Shown: positions 18,030 through 26,113 of the stretch, piece by piece
How the letters are laid out: each line of letters starts with the position of its first letter
Numbering within the stretch: the stretch's first letter is position 1
From: Chloroflexota bacterium
Lineage (GTDB): Bacteria > Chloroflexota > Dehalococcoidia > Tepidiformales > Tepidiformaceae
Reading direction: 5' to 3'
DNA length: 64,000 nucleotides
Assembly: GCA_026705605.1 (NCBI GenBank)
Contig: JAPPAK010000006.1
Coordinates: 310,001 to 374,000 of the forward strand
Program-made: the position numbers and the translations under genes
Notes under the pieces: generated by a model
The model's input: only the letters and a program-made list of their open reading frames with translations
Database searches by the model: none
What the model was told of the DNA's origin: nothing

Positions 18030-18310
18030 CACAAGAAAGCCCGTCCCGATCAGGGACGGGCGCAACACCCGCGGTACCACCCTGCTTCCCGCACGAGGCG
18101 GGCGCTCTGCGGAGCGCCATCACGCTCCTGCCCTCGGTAACGGGGGGCGGTCCGCACCTGCGGACGCGTTCCGTCCGGGTCTACTTGCCGGCGCCGCCGG
18201 CGTTCGGCCGGAAGCTCGGGAGGGATGTTCACGTCCGCCTGCAGCGCCCCCTCGCACCAAACGGGGCTCGCTGAGCGCAGGAACGGGACGCTACTCGTCT
18301 CCGTCAACGC
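18030..18310 (-). promoter_or_regulatory. T-box riboswitch leader of ileS
   Basis: On the minus strand the leader carries the T-box core AGGGTGGTACCGCGGG at 18083-18068, the antiterminator sequence that pairs with the tRNA acceptor end. Upstream lies a Stem I-like region with AGTA at about 18295-18292 and GAACATC at 18230-18224, the arrangement of a specifier loop. ATC (18226-18224) is an isoleucine codon, matching the downstream gene. An intrinsic terminator follows the T-box. Uncharged tRNA-Ile should stabilise the antiterminator and switch ileS on. Confidence 0.93.
18033..18061 (-). terminator. Regulated intrinsic terminator of the ileS T-box
   Basis: A 9-bp GC stem (arms 18061-18053 and 18047-18039, minus strand) with a 5-base loop is followed by TTTCTT. 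It overlaps the sequence just downstream of the T-box core, as expected for a terminator that competes with the antiterminator. Confidence 0.9.
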
Positions 18311-18369
18311 CTCTGGAGTTAGTGAACCAGCGCCCCGGCAACGGGTCAAACAGGCCCCGCCCGGACGGC

Positions 18370-18909
18370 CTAGAACTGCTGCAGCGAGTACTCCGCCGCG
18401 CCCAGGCTGACGCCGAATCCCATGATCACGAGTGTCAGGATCAGCCCCGTGATGCTCAGCACCATCGAGGTGATGCGCAGGCGGCGGATGTCCTTTTCGG
18501 AAACGGCCCCGCCGCGGGCCTGCTCTTCCATCGCGTCCACCTGGCTGGGACCGACCACGAACATGTGCAGCCCCACCAGCACGATCATCACCACCAGCAG
18601 CACCATCTTGATCACGAACACCACGCCGTAGCGAAGGTCGAAGAACGCCGTCCCCTCGACGATGTTGTGGTAGTCGCGCCAGGTCATGATCAGGTAGGTG
18701 CCGCCCACGAGGATGAGGAAGAGCCCGATCCCGCCGATCCACCCGAAGCGTGTCGTGATCGTGCGCATCGCCGCGACGCGCGTCTGCAGGTCCTCGATCT
18801 GTCGCGACGCAGGCACCCAGGCGAACGCCAGGAAGAACTGCGGCCCCACGAACAGCGCGATGCCGAGGACGTGCAGCCAGACGGCGGCGATATGCAGGAA
18901 GTTCTCCAC
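18370..18909 (-). CDS. Four-helix integral membrane protein, CopD-like
   Basis: A 179-residue protein with four clear hydrophobic helices (about residues 5-30, 53-75, 93-118 and 147-170) and histidines near the membrane face (LHIAAVWLHVLGIALF; GLHMFVVGP). The layout resembles the CopD/DUF4149-like family of membrane proteins, some of which bind haem or copper. The assignment is by overall pattern, not by a decisive motif. The gene ends just upstream of the ileS T-box leader, whose promoter probably lies in or next to its 3' end. Confidence 0.7.
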   Translation of the reverse strand: MENFLHIAAVWLHVLGIALFVGPQFFLAFAWVPASRQIEDLQTRVAAMRTITTRFGWIGGIGLFLILVGGTYLIMTWRDYHNIVEGTAFFDLRYGVVFVIKMVLLVVMIVLVGLHMFVVGPSQVDAMEEQARGGAVSEKDIRRLRITSMVLSITGLILTLVIMGFGVSLGAAEYSLQQF

Positions 18910-18989
18910 GATCGCGTCTCCTCGGGGTGGTCCCGGCCTGCGAGCTTAGGCGCGCTCGCCGAGGGAGCGCAACGGCGGGAGGCGTCCTG

Positions 18990-19793
18990 CTAGCCGGAGG
19001 CGGCGGTTGCGGCCGCCGCCTCTTCCTGCGGTGCCTCGACCTCTACAGGCGCTAGCAGCCGTTCGCGTACCCAGCGGGCCATCCCCCGAGGCTGCGCGAA
19101 CGTCAGCTCGTGTCCCGCACCGTGGGCGATGCGCAGCGGCCAGCCCCGTTCGCGGGCCAGGTCGACAACCGGCTCCAGGGGGGTGACGCGGTCCGCGTCG
19201 CCGTGGATCAGGGCGATCGGCGTCTCAAGCCCCTCCGTCAGCCGGGGGACATGTCCCCCGAACACGATCTCCGCCATGCCGCCACCGTGGGCCGCCGGCG
19301 TGTGGTCGAACATGTCGACGATCATGGGCAGCGGGTAGTCGGGCTTAAGGAGGTGCGCGAAGGGCGCCCACAGGTAGCGCAGGGAGTGGACCGGGCGGCA
19401 GAAGAGGTGCCCCTTGCCGGGATTCCGCATGTAGCGGTCCCGCGTGATGCTGTTCGCACCGATGAAGCGGAGGCCCTCCTCGATGGTGTCGTACACCGGC
19501 AGTCCCGCGAGGCCGACCCGCTTGAAGCGTCCCGGGTGGCGGTTCGCGAGCTGCAGGGCGATCAGTGCGCCCATCGAGTGGCCCAGCAGGTAGTCCGGAT
19601 TCACAGCCTCCACCACGCCGTCAAGCGCCTCCGCGACACCCTCCACGGTGTAGCTGGAGGGGTCGGGCTCGCTTCCGTACCCCGGGAGGTGGGGCGCGAA
19701 CGTCCCCACTTCGTCTTCCAGCTCGCGCCGCAGGGGCGCCCAGGCTTCGGGGTTCGAGACGTACCCGTGGATGAGGAGCAGGCGCGGGGCCAT
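18990..19793 (-). CDS. Alpha/beta hydrolase
   Basis: A 267-residue alpha/beta hydrolase with LLLIHGYVSN (oxyanion region), the nucleophile elbow GHSMGA (Ser at about residue 72), IHGDADRVTP with the acid Asp, and the histidine in HGAGHELTFAQP. The catalytic triad is therefore complete, unlike two other proteins of this fold in the window. A short Ala/Glu-rich tail follows the domain. Its start overlaps the stop of the thioesterase gene by one base, so the pair is probably one operon acting on esters or thioesters. Confidence 0.87.
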   Translation of the reverse strand: MAPRLLLIHGYVSNPEAWAPLRRELEDEVGTFAPHLPGYGSEPDPSSYTVEGVAEALDGVVEAVNPDYLLGHSMGALIALQLANRHPGRFKRVGLAGLPVYDTIEEGLRFIGANSITRDRYMRNPGKGHLFCRPVHSLRYLWAPFAHLLKPDYPLPMIVDMFDHTPAAHGGGMAEIVFGGHVPRLTEGLETPIALIHGDADRVTPLEPVVDLARERGWPLRIAHGAGHELTFAQPRGMARWVRERLLAPVEVEAPQEEAAAATAASG

Positions 19794-20269
19794 CAGTCGC
19801 CCTCCGCTGCGGCGCGGCGCTCGAAGGCGAGCTTCGCCTCTTCGTGCGAGATGAGAGAGAACTCGGCCTTTGTGGCGCAGCAGAGGCGGTCCTCGGAGTC
19901 GCGAAGTTCGCCGACCGTCGCGGCCCGGTGCTGACCAATCTCGGAGATCCAGGCGGTGACCGTGTAGGGCTCGCCGGGGCGCACGATGCGCGAATACTCG
20001 ATCTCCCCCCGGCGGGTCAGGCCGAACGAGCCGCTGAGCACGTTCACCGCCCAGGCCATGGCATCGTCGAGGATGGCGCCGATCACGCCCCCGTGGATGA
20101 CGCGCGGCGCGCCCTCGTGCGCCGCCGGCGGCGTGTAATCGGCCAACACGCGGCCAATATCCTCATCGAGGTAGAACTCGATCTGAAGCCCGTCCTCGTT
20201 GGCCGGATCGCACACGAAGCAGCAGGTTTCGACCGCGAGATCGTCCCGCGTCAGGCGGCGGCGCGCCAT
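19793..20269 (-). CDS. PaaI-type hotdog-fold thioesterase
   Basis: About 158 residues with the hotdog helix VIHGGVIGAILDDAMAWAV, in which the HGG region and the Asp form the thioesterase active site. It likely hydrolyses acyl-CoA. Two cysteines in ETCCFVCDP near the N terminus are unusual and could bind a metal. The start MARRRLTRDD was chosen because the longer frame runs into the upstream region shared with the divergent gene. It overlaps the downstream hydrolase by one base. Confidence 0.84.
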   Translation of the reverse strand: MARRRLTRDDLAVETCCFVCDPANEDGLQIEFYLDEDIGRVLADYTPPAAHEGAPRVIHGGVIGAILDDAMAWAVNVLSGSFGLTRRGEIEYSRIVRPGEPYTVTAWISEIGQHRAATVGELRDSEDRLCCATKAEFSLISHEEAKLAFERRAAAEGD

Positions 20270-20370
20270 ATCGATGCCCCCGCGCCAGTTTACAAGGGGC
20301 CGTGGCCCGCCTGTGTGGGCAGGCGCACCCGGCATGGCCGTCTGGTCCCGGAGCGCGCAGTGGTCGTAGC

Positions 20371-20799
20371 ATGATCCCCATGAACGAGGATGCGCGGGAA
20401 AGCCTGGCCCGCAAGACAAGCGCGGATCGTGCGCTGGAGCGCGCTGCCTCCGAGCTTGAGGTGCTGCTGAAAGAGGCGAGCGCCGCTCTGCGCCCCTTCC
20501 CCTCCTTCCCCAACGCCTTCTTCACGAACGCCATCGAGTGCGACCCCGGCCCCGCCGGCGACCCCGAGCGCGGCTGCGTCGTCGTCGGCGAGGACGGCGA
20601 GCTCTATGAGCTCGAGTTCGGCGTCGACCACGATGCCGTCGAGATCACCGGCTCCTGGGACCCGGTGACCGCCCGCAAGGAGGAGAAGCGCCCCCTCGAC
20701 CTCCACCCCCGCGACTACGTCGTCTATGCCTACAGCGGCCTCATGGCCATCACCGAGGAGCTCCTGGAGCGCGCCGCCGAAGCCGAGGACGAATCGTGA
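20371..20799 (+). CDS. Conserved hypothetical protein, acidic
   Basis: A protein of about 142 residues with no family that I recognise. The sequence is acidic, with a helical N-terminal third (ALERAASELEVLLKEAS) and a beta-rich middle. It ends with an amphipathic helix. It overlaps the following TPR gene by four bases (ATGA), so the two are co-translated and may work together at the membrane. The start could be ATG at 20371 or at 20380. Confidence 0.68.
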   Translation: MIPMNEDARESLARKTSADRALERAASELEVLLKEASAALRPFPSFPNAFFTNAIECDPGPAGDPERGCVVVGEDGELYELEFGVDHDAVEITGSWDPVTARKEEKRPLDLHPRDYVVYAYSGLMAITEELLERAAEAEDES

Positions 20800-21572
20800 A
20801 GACCCTGCTCAAGGCCATACTCGTGCTCGCCGCACTGGGGGCCGTCGCCGCCCTCGTCCTGAGGTTGCTCGGCCGCCCGCAGCAGTACGCCGAGAGTGGT
20901 GAGGCACGGGAGTCGATGCCCGACCTCGATGAGGTCATCGGCGATACCCGCCTGCGCACGGCCGCCTCCTACCTGGACGAAGGCAACGTCTACTTCAACG
21001 TCGGCCAGTACGCCCTCGCGGTCGAGCGCTACACCCGCGCCCTCGCGGAGACCCCCGCCCTGCCCGCGGCCCTCTACAACCGCGCCACCGCCCACACCCG
21101 CCTCGGCGCCTTCGACGAGGCCCTCGCCGACTACGACGCCGCCATCGAGCTAACTCCCGCCGATGGCGACGCCCTCAACAACCGCGGGATGTTGCGTCTC
21201 TACCGCCACGAGCCCTCCGAGGCCCTGTCCGACTTCGAGCAGGCCCTCGCCCTCAACCCCGACGACCCCACCCTCATGGTGAATTGCGGAATGGCGCAGC
21301 TCGAGACCGCCGCCCACGAAGACGCGCTCGCCAGCTTCGAGAAGGCGGCGAAGGTCGCACCTGGCGACCCTGCCGCGCACTACGGTGCGGCCCAGGCTGC
21401 AGCTGTCCTGGGGAAGCGCAAGGTGTCCCTGGATCACCTGCAGGGCGCCCTCGAGATTCAGCCCTCCTACGCCGCCGAGGCCGCCGGCGACGCCCGCCTC
21501 GCCCTCCTCGACGGCGATGAGGAGTTCATGAAGCTGCTGCGGAGCACCGCCGAAGAGGCCGCAGAGGAGTAG
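20796..21572 (+). CDS. Membrane-anchored TPR repeat protein
   Basis: A 258-residue protein with an N-terminal hydrophobic anchor (about residues 4-25) and five or more tetratricopeptide repeats, for example YLDEGNVYFNVGQYALAVERYTRALAETP followed by ALYNRATAHTRLGAFDEALADYDAAIELTP. TPR arrays bind peptide partners and scaffold complexes. It overlaps the acidic hypothetical protein upstream and is followed after 2 bp by a YciI-like gene. The partner is unknown. Confidence 0.85.
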   Translation: MKTLLKAILVLAALGAVAALVLRLLGRPQQYAESGEARESMPDLDEVIGDTRLRTAASYLDEGNVYFNVGQYALAVERYTRALAETPALPAALYNRATAHTRLGAFDEALADYDAAIELTPADGDALNNRGMLRLYRHEPSEALSDFEQALALNPDDPTLMVNCGMAQLETAAHEDALASFEKAAKVAPGDPAAHYGAAQAAAVLGKRKVSLDHLQGALEIQPSYAAEAAGDARLALLDGDEEFMKLLRSTAEEAAEE

Positions 21573-21574
21573 CC

Positions 21575-21862
21575 ATGCCCGCCACCCGCTTCGTCTTGCT
21601 CTACGACTACGTCGAGAACGTCGTCGAGAAGCGCGCCCCCTTCCGCGCCGACCACCTCGCCCTCGCGCGCGAATACGTCGACCGTGGCGAGATCGAGATG
21701 GCGGGCGCCTTCGCCGACCCCGTCGATGGCGCCGCCTTCGTCTTCACCGTGGACGACCGTTCCCGCGTCGAGTCCTTCGTGGCTGCCGACCCCTACGTCG
21801 CGAACGGGCTCGTGCCCTCGTGGCGCATCAGGGAGTGGACGGTCGTGATCGGCGGCGACTAG
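21575..21862 (+). CDS. YciI family protein
   Basis: A 95-residue ferredoxin-like alpha/beta protein of the YCII-related family. Recognisable parts are FVLLYDYVENVVEKRAPFRADHL with the conserved His at residue 27, AGAFADPVDGAAFVF and FVAADPYVANGLVPSWRIREW. YciI proteins are thought to be small dehydratase or muconolactone-isomerase-like enzymes using a His-Asp pair. It starts 2 bp after the TPR gene, ending this three-gene run. Confidence 0.85.
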   Translation: MPATRFVLLYDYVENVVEKRAPFRADHLALAREYVDRGEIEMAGAFADPVDGAAFVFTVDDRSRVESFVAADPYVANGLVPSWRIREWTVVIGGD

Positions 21863-22031
21863 CCGCGCGGCTGATGAACGCTTGAACTCTCGGCGAAAGG
21901 ACTCACTCTCCACTCGGGGAGACCGGCGCAAGGCCTGGAGACATTGGGCTCTTGCTTCTGCGAACGGCGCCAAAGACGACCGCAGCGGACTTGTTCGGTG
22001 GCTGCTGGTGCTGAGAGCGTAGGGTTCGCGC

Positions 22032-23273
22032 GTGGCTCGTTTGCAGAGTTTAGGAAGGCACCTCTTCTTCATCGGGTCGGCCATGTTGCTCGGGCTCGCG
22101 GTGGTGGGTGTCGAGGCGGTGGAGGACGAAGGCGGCACGGTGCGGGTGGAACTCCGCGTTTCGCAGTACGTAGGCCACCCGCTGGTCGTGTTTCTTTCGG
22201 CAAGGGCCGAGGGCGGGAACTGGGGCCACGACGAGCTTCTGTTGCTTGAGGAGACGAACAAACGCGGTACCTACCGCTACAGCGACCGTACCGCGGCCAT
22301 CCCCGTTGGAGACCTGACGGCGTACGTGAATCTGCGGGTGTGGCAGCGGGTGGGCGATCCCCTGCGGGTATACCTCTCGGCACGCCCCGCTGGAGGCACG
22401 TGGGGCGCTACCGAGCGTCTATCGATGGACAAGACCGACGACGACGGCTCCCTCCGCTACAGCGACCGCACCCTGGTGGTTCCCACCCCGGTACCACTCG
22501 ACGAGGACGTCGCGGCCTTGCTGGCGTGGAGAGACACGATGGCGGGCACAGCCACGCTCAACTGGAGCCGCAGGCGCGCCGTGTCGAGCTGGACGGGCGT
22601 GACGGTCGCGGGTACGCCCCATCGCGTGACGAAGCTGGAGTTGGCGAACGGCGGGCTCACGGGCGAACTCTCCGGGCTCATGGGCGAGCTCACGGGTTTG
22701 ACGGAGCTGCACCTCGACGGTAACGCCTTGACCGGGCGGATCCCCTCGAAAGTGGCACTGCTGAACGGCCTCACGCACACCTACCTGGGTGGGAACACGC
22801 TGACTGGCTGCGCGCCACCGTCCATACGAATGGTTCCGAACAACGACCTCGCCACTCTCGGTCTTCCGGACTGCGCTGCGGGGGCCGTGGACGTGCGCTC
22901 CCATCAAGAGCCCACGGTGACTGTCGGCACTTACCAGTTCATCTGGCCCGGATATCGGGGCCAGTTCGATTCACCACTGATCTTCGATGTTCCGGAGGGG
23001 CTGGAGGTAGAGCTCGTCCTAGTGTCAGGTGACGGTGGTGGCAGAGGGCTGGTTTTTGAGGATGCGGCGACCGGTCGCTTCTGGATCGGCGTTGACGTGG
23101 ACCAGGGGATCGTTTACGGCCGGGGGGTGGCTCCGGCTTCCGGTGAGGCTGACGGCGCACCCGCTGAAGAAGCTGCCCTGGTCAAGCTGTTCGACCGCCT
23201 CGCTGAATCAGTCTGGCTAGACGAGGACTGCCTGGTCGCCACTGTGAATCAGTGTGACGAGAACCGAGAGTAA
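22032..23273 (+). CDS. Secreted protein with plant-type leucine-rich repeats
   Basis: A 413-residue protein that starts with a signal peptide or anchor (about residues 10-30). Two copies of a 55-residue beta-rich unit follow, both built around RVGDPLxVxLSARPxGGxWGxxE...RYSDRT. Next comes an LRR cap-like segment (DVAALLAWRDTMAGTATLNW...SSWTGVTV). The LRRs follow, of the plant-specific LTGxIP type: VTKLELANGGLTGELSGLMG, LTELHLDGNALTGRIPSKV and THTYLGGNTLTGCAPPSI. A C-terminal beta domain completes it. Probably a cell-surface binding protein; the ligand is unknown. The GTG start gives MARLQSLGRH. Confidence 0.78.
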   Translation: MARLQSLGRHLFFIGSAMLLGLAVVGVEAVEDEGGTVRVELRVSQYVGHPLVVFLSARAEGGNWGHDELLLLEETNKRGTYRYSDRTAAIPVGDLTAYVNLRVWQRVGDPLRVYLSARPAGGTWGATERLSMDKTDDDGSLRYSDRTLVVPTPVPLDEDVAALLAWRDTMAGTATLNWSRRRAVSSWTGVTVAGTPHRVTKLELANGGLTGELSGLMGELTGLTELHLDGNALTGRIPSKVALLNGLTHTYLGGNTLTGCAPPSIRMVPNNDLATLGLPDCAAGAVDVRSHQEPTVTVGTYQFIWPGYRGQFDSPLIFDVPEGLEVELVLVSGDGGGRGLVFEDAATGRFWIGVDVDQGIVYGRGVAPASGEADGAPAEEAALVKLFDRLAESVWLDEDCLVATVNQCDENRE

Positions 23274-23315
23274 ATCCCCCGGCACTCGGCGAGCGGCAGG
23301 GACGCGCGGCGGCGA

Positions 23316-24326
23316 CTAGCCTCGCGGCTCCAGCCCGAACGCCTCCGCCAGCAGCTCGTACGAACGCTGCCGAGCCGCGTAGTCGTAGGTGATGGTCACG
23401 ACCACGAAGTCGTCCAGGCCGTGGCGCTCGCCCATGGCCAGCAGCTGGTCCCGAACCTGCCCGGGGTCGCCGTAGATGGAGCGCCGCTTCAGCATCTCCA
23501 GGTACTCGCGCTCCGCCTCGGTGTATTCGAAAGCGAGCGCCTCCTCGGGCGGCGGAATCCCGCCCCTCCCGGCGGACCCCATCAGGCGCCAGCCCCAGCG
23601 GCTCCAGCTCAGCCGCTCCGCTTCCTCCTCCGTCTCCGCCACCAGCGCCGAGACCGCGATCGAGGGTCGCGGCTCGCTCGCGACCGGTGAGGGCGAGAAG
23701 AGCTTCTGGTAGGCCTCGAGGGCGCTGTCGGCCCGGTGCGAGTTGATGAAGTGGGCGTAGCAGAATGGCCAGCCGAGCTCCGCCGCGTAGCCTGCGCTCA
23801 CGTCGCTCGAACCGAGCAGCCAGAGGTCCGGCATCGCCTCCGGTCGGGGCATCGCCCGGATGCCGTGGAACTCGTGGTCGGGTGGAAAGTCGTCTGCGAG
23901 GAAGCCGTACAGGTCGAGCAGTTGGTTCGGGAACTCGCGCAGGTCCATGGGAACGCCGCTCGGCGCCAGCGCTCGCGCCGTCCGCCCGTCGCTCCCCGGC
24001 GCGCGCCCGATTCCGAGGTCGATGCGTCCCGGATGCAGCGTCTCCAGCAGCCGGAACGCCTCCGCCACCTTGAGTGCGCTGTAGTGGGGCAGCATCACCC
24101 CGCCCGAGCCCACGCGGATGTGCTCCGTGTGCGTCGCTATCTGGCCGATGAGCACCTCGGGCGCGGTCGAGGCGAGGGCCGACGTGTTGTGGTGCTCGGC
24201 AACCCAGTACCGCTCGTAGCCGAGGCGGTCGGCAAGCTGCGCGAGCTCCACCGTGGCGGCGAGCGCCTCTGCGGCGGTCCCGCCCCTGCGGACGGGCGAC
24301 TGGTCGAGGACGCTGAGGGTCGTCAT
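23316..24326 (-). CDS. LLM class flavin-dependent oxidoreductase
   Basis: A 336-residue bacterial luciferase-like monooxygenase fold. Landmarks are LSVLDQSPVRRGGTAAEAL, YWVAEHHNTSALASTAPEVLIGQIA, RVGSGGVMLPHYSALKVAE and RIDLGIGRAPGSDG. This matches the subgroup often described as YhbW-like. Such enzymes use reduced FMN or F420 for oxygenation or dehydrogenation of small organics. It overlaps the MFS exporter upstream by four bases, so transport and modification of one compound is a fair guess, but the substrate is unknown. Confidence 0.9.
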   Translation of the reverse strand: MTTLSVLDQSPVRRGGTAAEALAATVELAQLADRLGYERYWVAEHHNTSALASTAPEVLIGQIATHTEHIRVGSGGVMLPHYSALKVAEAFRLLETLHPGRIDLGIGRAPGSDGRTARALAPSGVPMDLREFPNQLLDLYGFLADDFPPDHEFHGIRAMPRPEAMPDLWLLGSSDVSAGYAAELGWPFCYAHFINSHRADSALEAYQKLFSPSPVASEPRPSIAVSALVAETEEEAERLSWSRWGWRLMGSAGRGGIPPPEEALAFEYTEAEREYLEMLKRRSIYGDPGQVRDQLLAMGERHGLDDFVVVTITYDYAARQRSYELLAEAFGLEPRG

Positions 24327-25804
24327 GGCGGCGGCGCGGGGCTGGCCCCTGGGGGCGCCTCGACGCGTTCCTCCTGTGTGCGCTTGCGGCGGGTGCCCTC
24401 GGGGAGGGGTGTGCGTCGCAGCCTCCCCGTCAGGCGGTCCGCCTCCGCCCGGGTGATCTTGCCTTCCGCCACGAGGGTAGCGGCCTGCACCGGTGAGAGT
24501 TCCGCCTGCGCGAGCACGTCGATGCGCAGGTTGCGGAATGCGGGGATCGCCACGAAGACGACGGCGAGCAGCGCCAGCAGCGCCAGGGACACCACCACAA
24601 CGGTCTCCTGGGCGCCGAACCGGTCGGCGGCGTAGGTGATCGGCAGTACGCCGATGGGCATGACGCCGAAGGACATCATCATGATCGACATCACGCGGCC
24701 CCGCAGCTCCTCTGGCGCGATCGTCTGGACGGCCGTGTTGTTGGATGACATGAACAGCATCTGGCCGATGTTGCTGGCCGCGATGAAGACCAGGGCGAGT
24801 CCGAAAAGGCCAATCGCCCCGAAGGCCGCCAGGAATCCCGCCATGATGACGGCGCCGACGAACATGATCTGGCCCTTGTTGGGAATGCCATCGAAGTTGG
24901 CCGAGACGATCGTGCCGATCAGCCCGCCGACGCCGCCCGCCCCCATCAGCAGTCCGAAGCCCATGCCGCCCGGGCGGTTGAACACCTCCTCGGCGAACAG
25001 GGGGAGCATGACCTGCACGGGGAAGGCGAAGAATGGCATCAGCATTCCCGCGATCAAAAGCATGAGGATCACGGGGGTGGTGACGGCGTAGCGGAAGCCG
25101 CCCCGAAGCCCCTCGATGAAGCTCTCCTCCTCGGACTCGGTCTGCATGCCGTGGACGGGCAGCCGGAACTCAGAGGCGACGGCGACCACGAAGAGCACGA
25201 ACGTGAGCAGGTAGACCCAGCCCAGACCCCCGTGATCGCCCACCCCGATGAATCCGAGGGGAGCGATCAGGATTCCGGCCAGGGCGGGGGCGATGATGCG
25301 GGTCAGGTTCATGCCGCTCATCTGCAGGGAGATGGCGTTCATCAGCTTGTGCTGGGGCACGAGCTGGGGCACGAGCGCCTGCCGCGCGGGCATGTTCAGC
25401 GAGAAGATCGTCCCCGCCGAGAACGCGAGCACGAACAGGTACCAGTAGTCCATCAGGTCGGTGAGGATGAGGACTGTCGTGATCAGGCTGATGATGGCGG
25501 CCGCCGACTGCGTCACGATCAGGAGTGTGCGCTTGTTGACCCGGTCGGCAATGAGCCCGCCGACCGGCGCGACGAAGATCATGGGGATGGCCGCCCCGAG
25601 CGTGACCAGCCCCAGCCCCGTGGCCTTCTGACCGACGTCCGAAAGGTCGTACGCGAGCTGCGCGCGCAGCACGAACTGCATCTGCATCGCCATGAAGAAG
25701 GCGGTGTTGCCCGCGAAATACCACGCGAACTCCCGCTCTTGCAGCGATGAGAGGGTCCGTTGCAGGGTGTTGCCGGGACCGTACGTGGCGTGACTGCGGA
25801 TCAC
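24323..25804 (-). CDS. MFS transporter (MFS_3/EntS-like exporter)
   Basis: About 493 residues with 11-12 transmembrane helices. The MFS loop motif appears as GGLIADRVNKRTLLI, and ELRGRVMSIMMMSFGVMPIG is typical of the MFS_3/enterobactin-exporter branch. The C-terminal tail (AELSPVQAATLVAEGKITRAEADRLTGRLRR) is a soluble SHOCT-like extension. The GTG at 25804 is preferred because it leaves a normal N terminus; an ATG at 25900, directly after the upstream gene, would add about 32 uncharacteristic residues. Neither start has a strong ribosome-binding site. Confidence 0.86.
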   Translation of the reverse strand: MIRSHATYGPGNTLQRTLSSLQEREFAWYFAGNTAFFMAMQMQFVLRAQLAYDLSDVGQKATGLGLVTLGAAIPMIFVAPVGGLIADRVNKRTLLIVTQSAAAIISLITTVLILTDLMDYWYLFVLAFSAGTIFSLNMPARQALVPQLVPQHKLMNAISLQMSGMNLTRIIAPALAGILIAPLGFIGVGDHGGLGWVYLLTFVLFVVAVASEFRLPVHGMQTESEEESFIEGLRGGFRYAVTTPVILMLLIAGMLMPFFAFPVQVMLPLFAEEVFNRPGGMGFGLLMGAGGVGGLIGTIVSANFDGIPNKGQIMFVGAVIMAGFLAAFGAIGLFGLALVFIAASNIGQMLFMSSNNTAVQTIAPEELRGRVMSIMMMSFGVMPIGVLPITYAADRFGAQETVVVVSLALLALLAVVFVAIPAFRNLRIDVLAQAELSPVQAATLVAEGKITRAEADRLTGRLRRTPLPEGTRRKRTQEERVEAPPGASPAPPP

Positions 25805-25900
25805 CGGTGGGCGCCCCGTTCGGGGTCGCCGCCCGGCTGCCCGGAGAGCGGGGGCGAGGGCATCGAAATTGAGTGTACACGCGCCGCCCGATCGCACCAT

Positions 25901-26113
25901 TCACGCCACGATGGCCGTAAGGATCGCCTCAGCGGCGTCGCCCACATCGCCCGTGTCGACGAGCACCCTGCGGCCCGCGACCATCTCGCCGGCGGGGATC
26001 CCGCGACTCACGGCCACGCCCGTCAGCTCCATCGAGGCGGACCCCTCCAGCCGCACCACCGCCCGCCACGCGCTCCCGTCGAATCGCACCAGCCGCCCTC
26101 GCAGCGTCGCCAT
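25901..26113 (-). CDS. Small beta-rich protein, possibly phage-tail-associated
   Basis: A 70-residue protein with predicted beta strands (GRLVRFDGSAWRAVVRLEGS; VAVSRGIPAGEMVAGRRVLVD). I do not know a named family. The pattern of a short strand-rich domain right after a tail-hub-like gene resembles small accessory proteins of phage tails. Its ATG overlaps the stop of the 660-residue gene by one base (TGATG), so both are one translational unit. Confidence 0.6.
   Translation of the reverse strand: MATLRGRLVRFDGSAWRAVVRLEGSASMELTGVAVSRGIPAGEMVAGRRVLVDTGDVGDAAEAILTAIVA

Noticed and set aside
17996..18034. Upstream TTG start of ileS
   Set aside because: It lies in the terminator T-tract of the T-box; the GTG at 17995 has a properly spaced GGGAGG.
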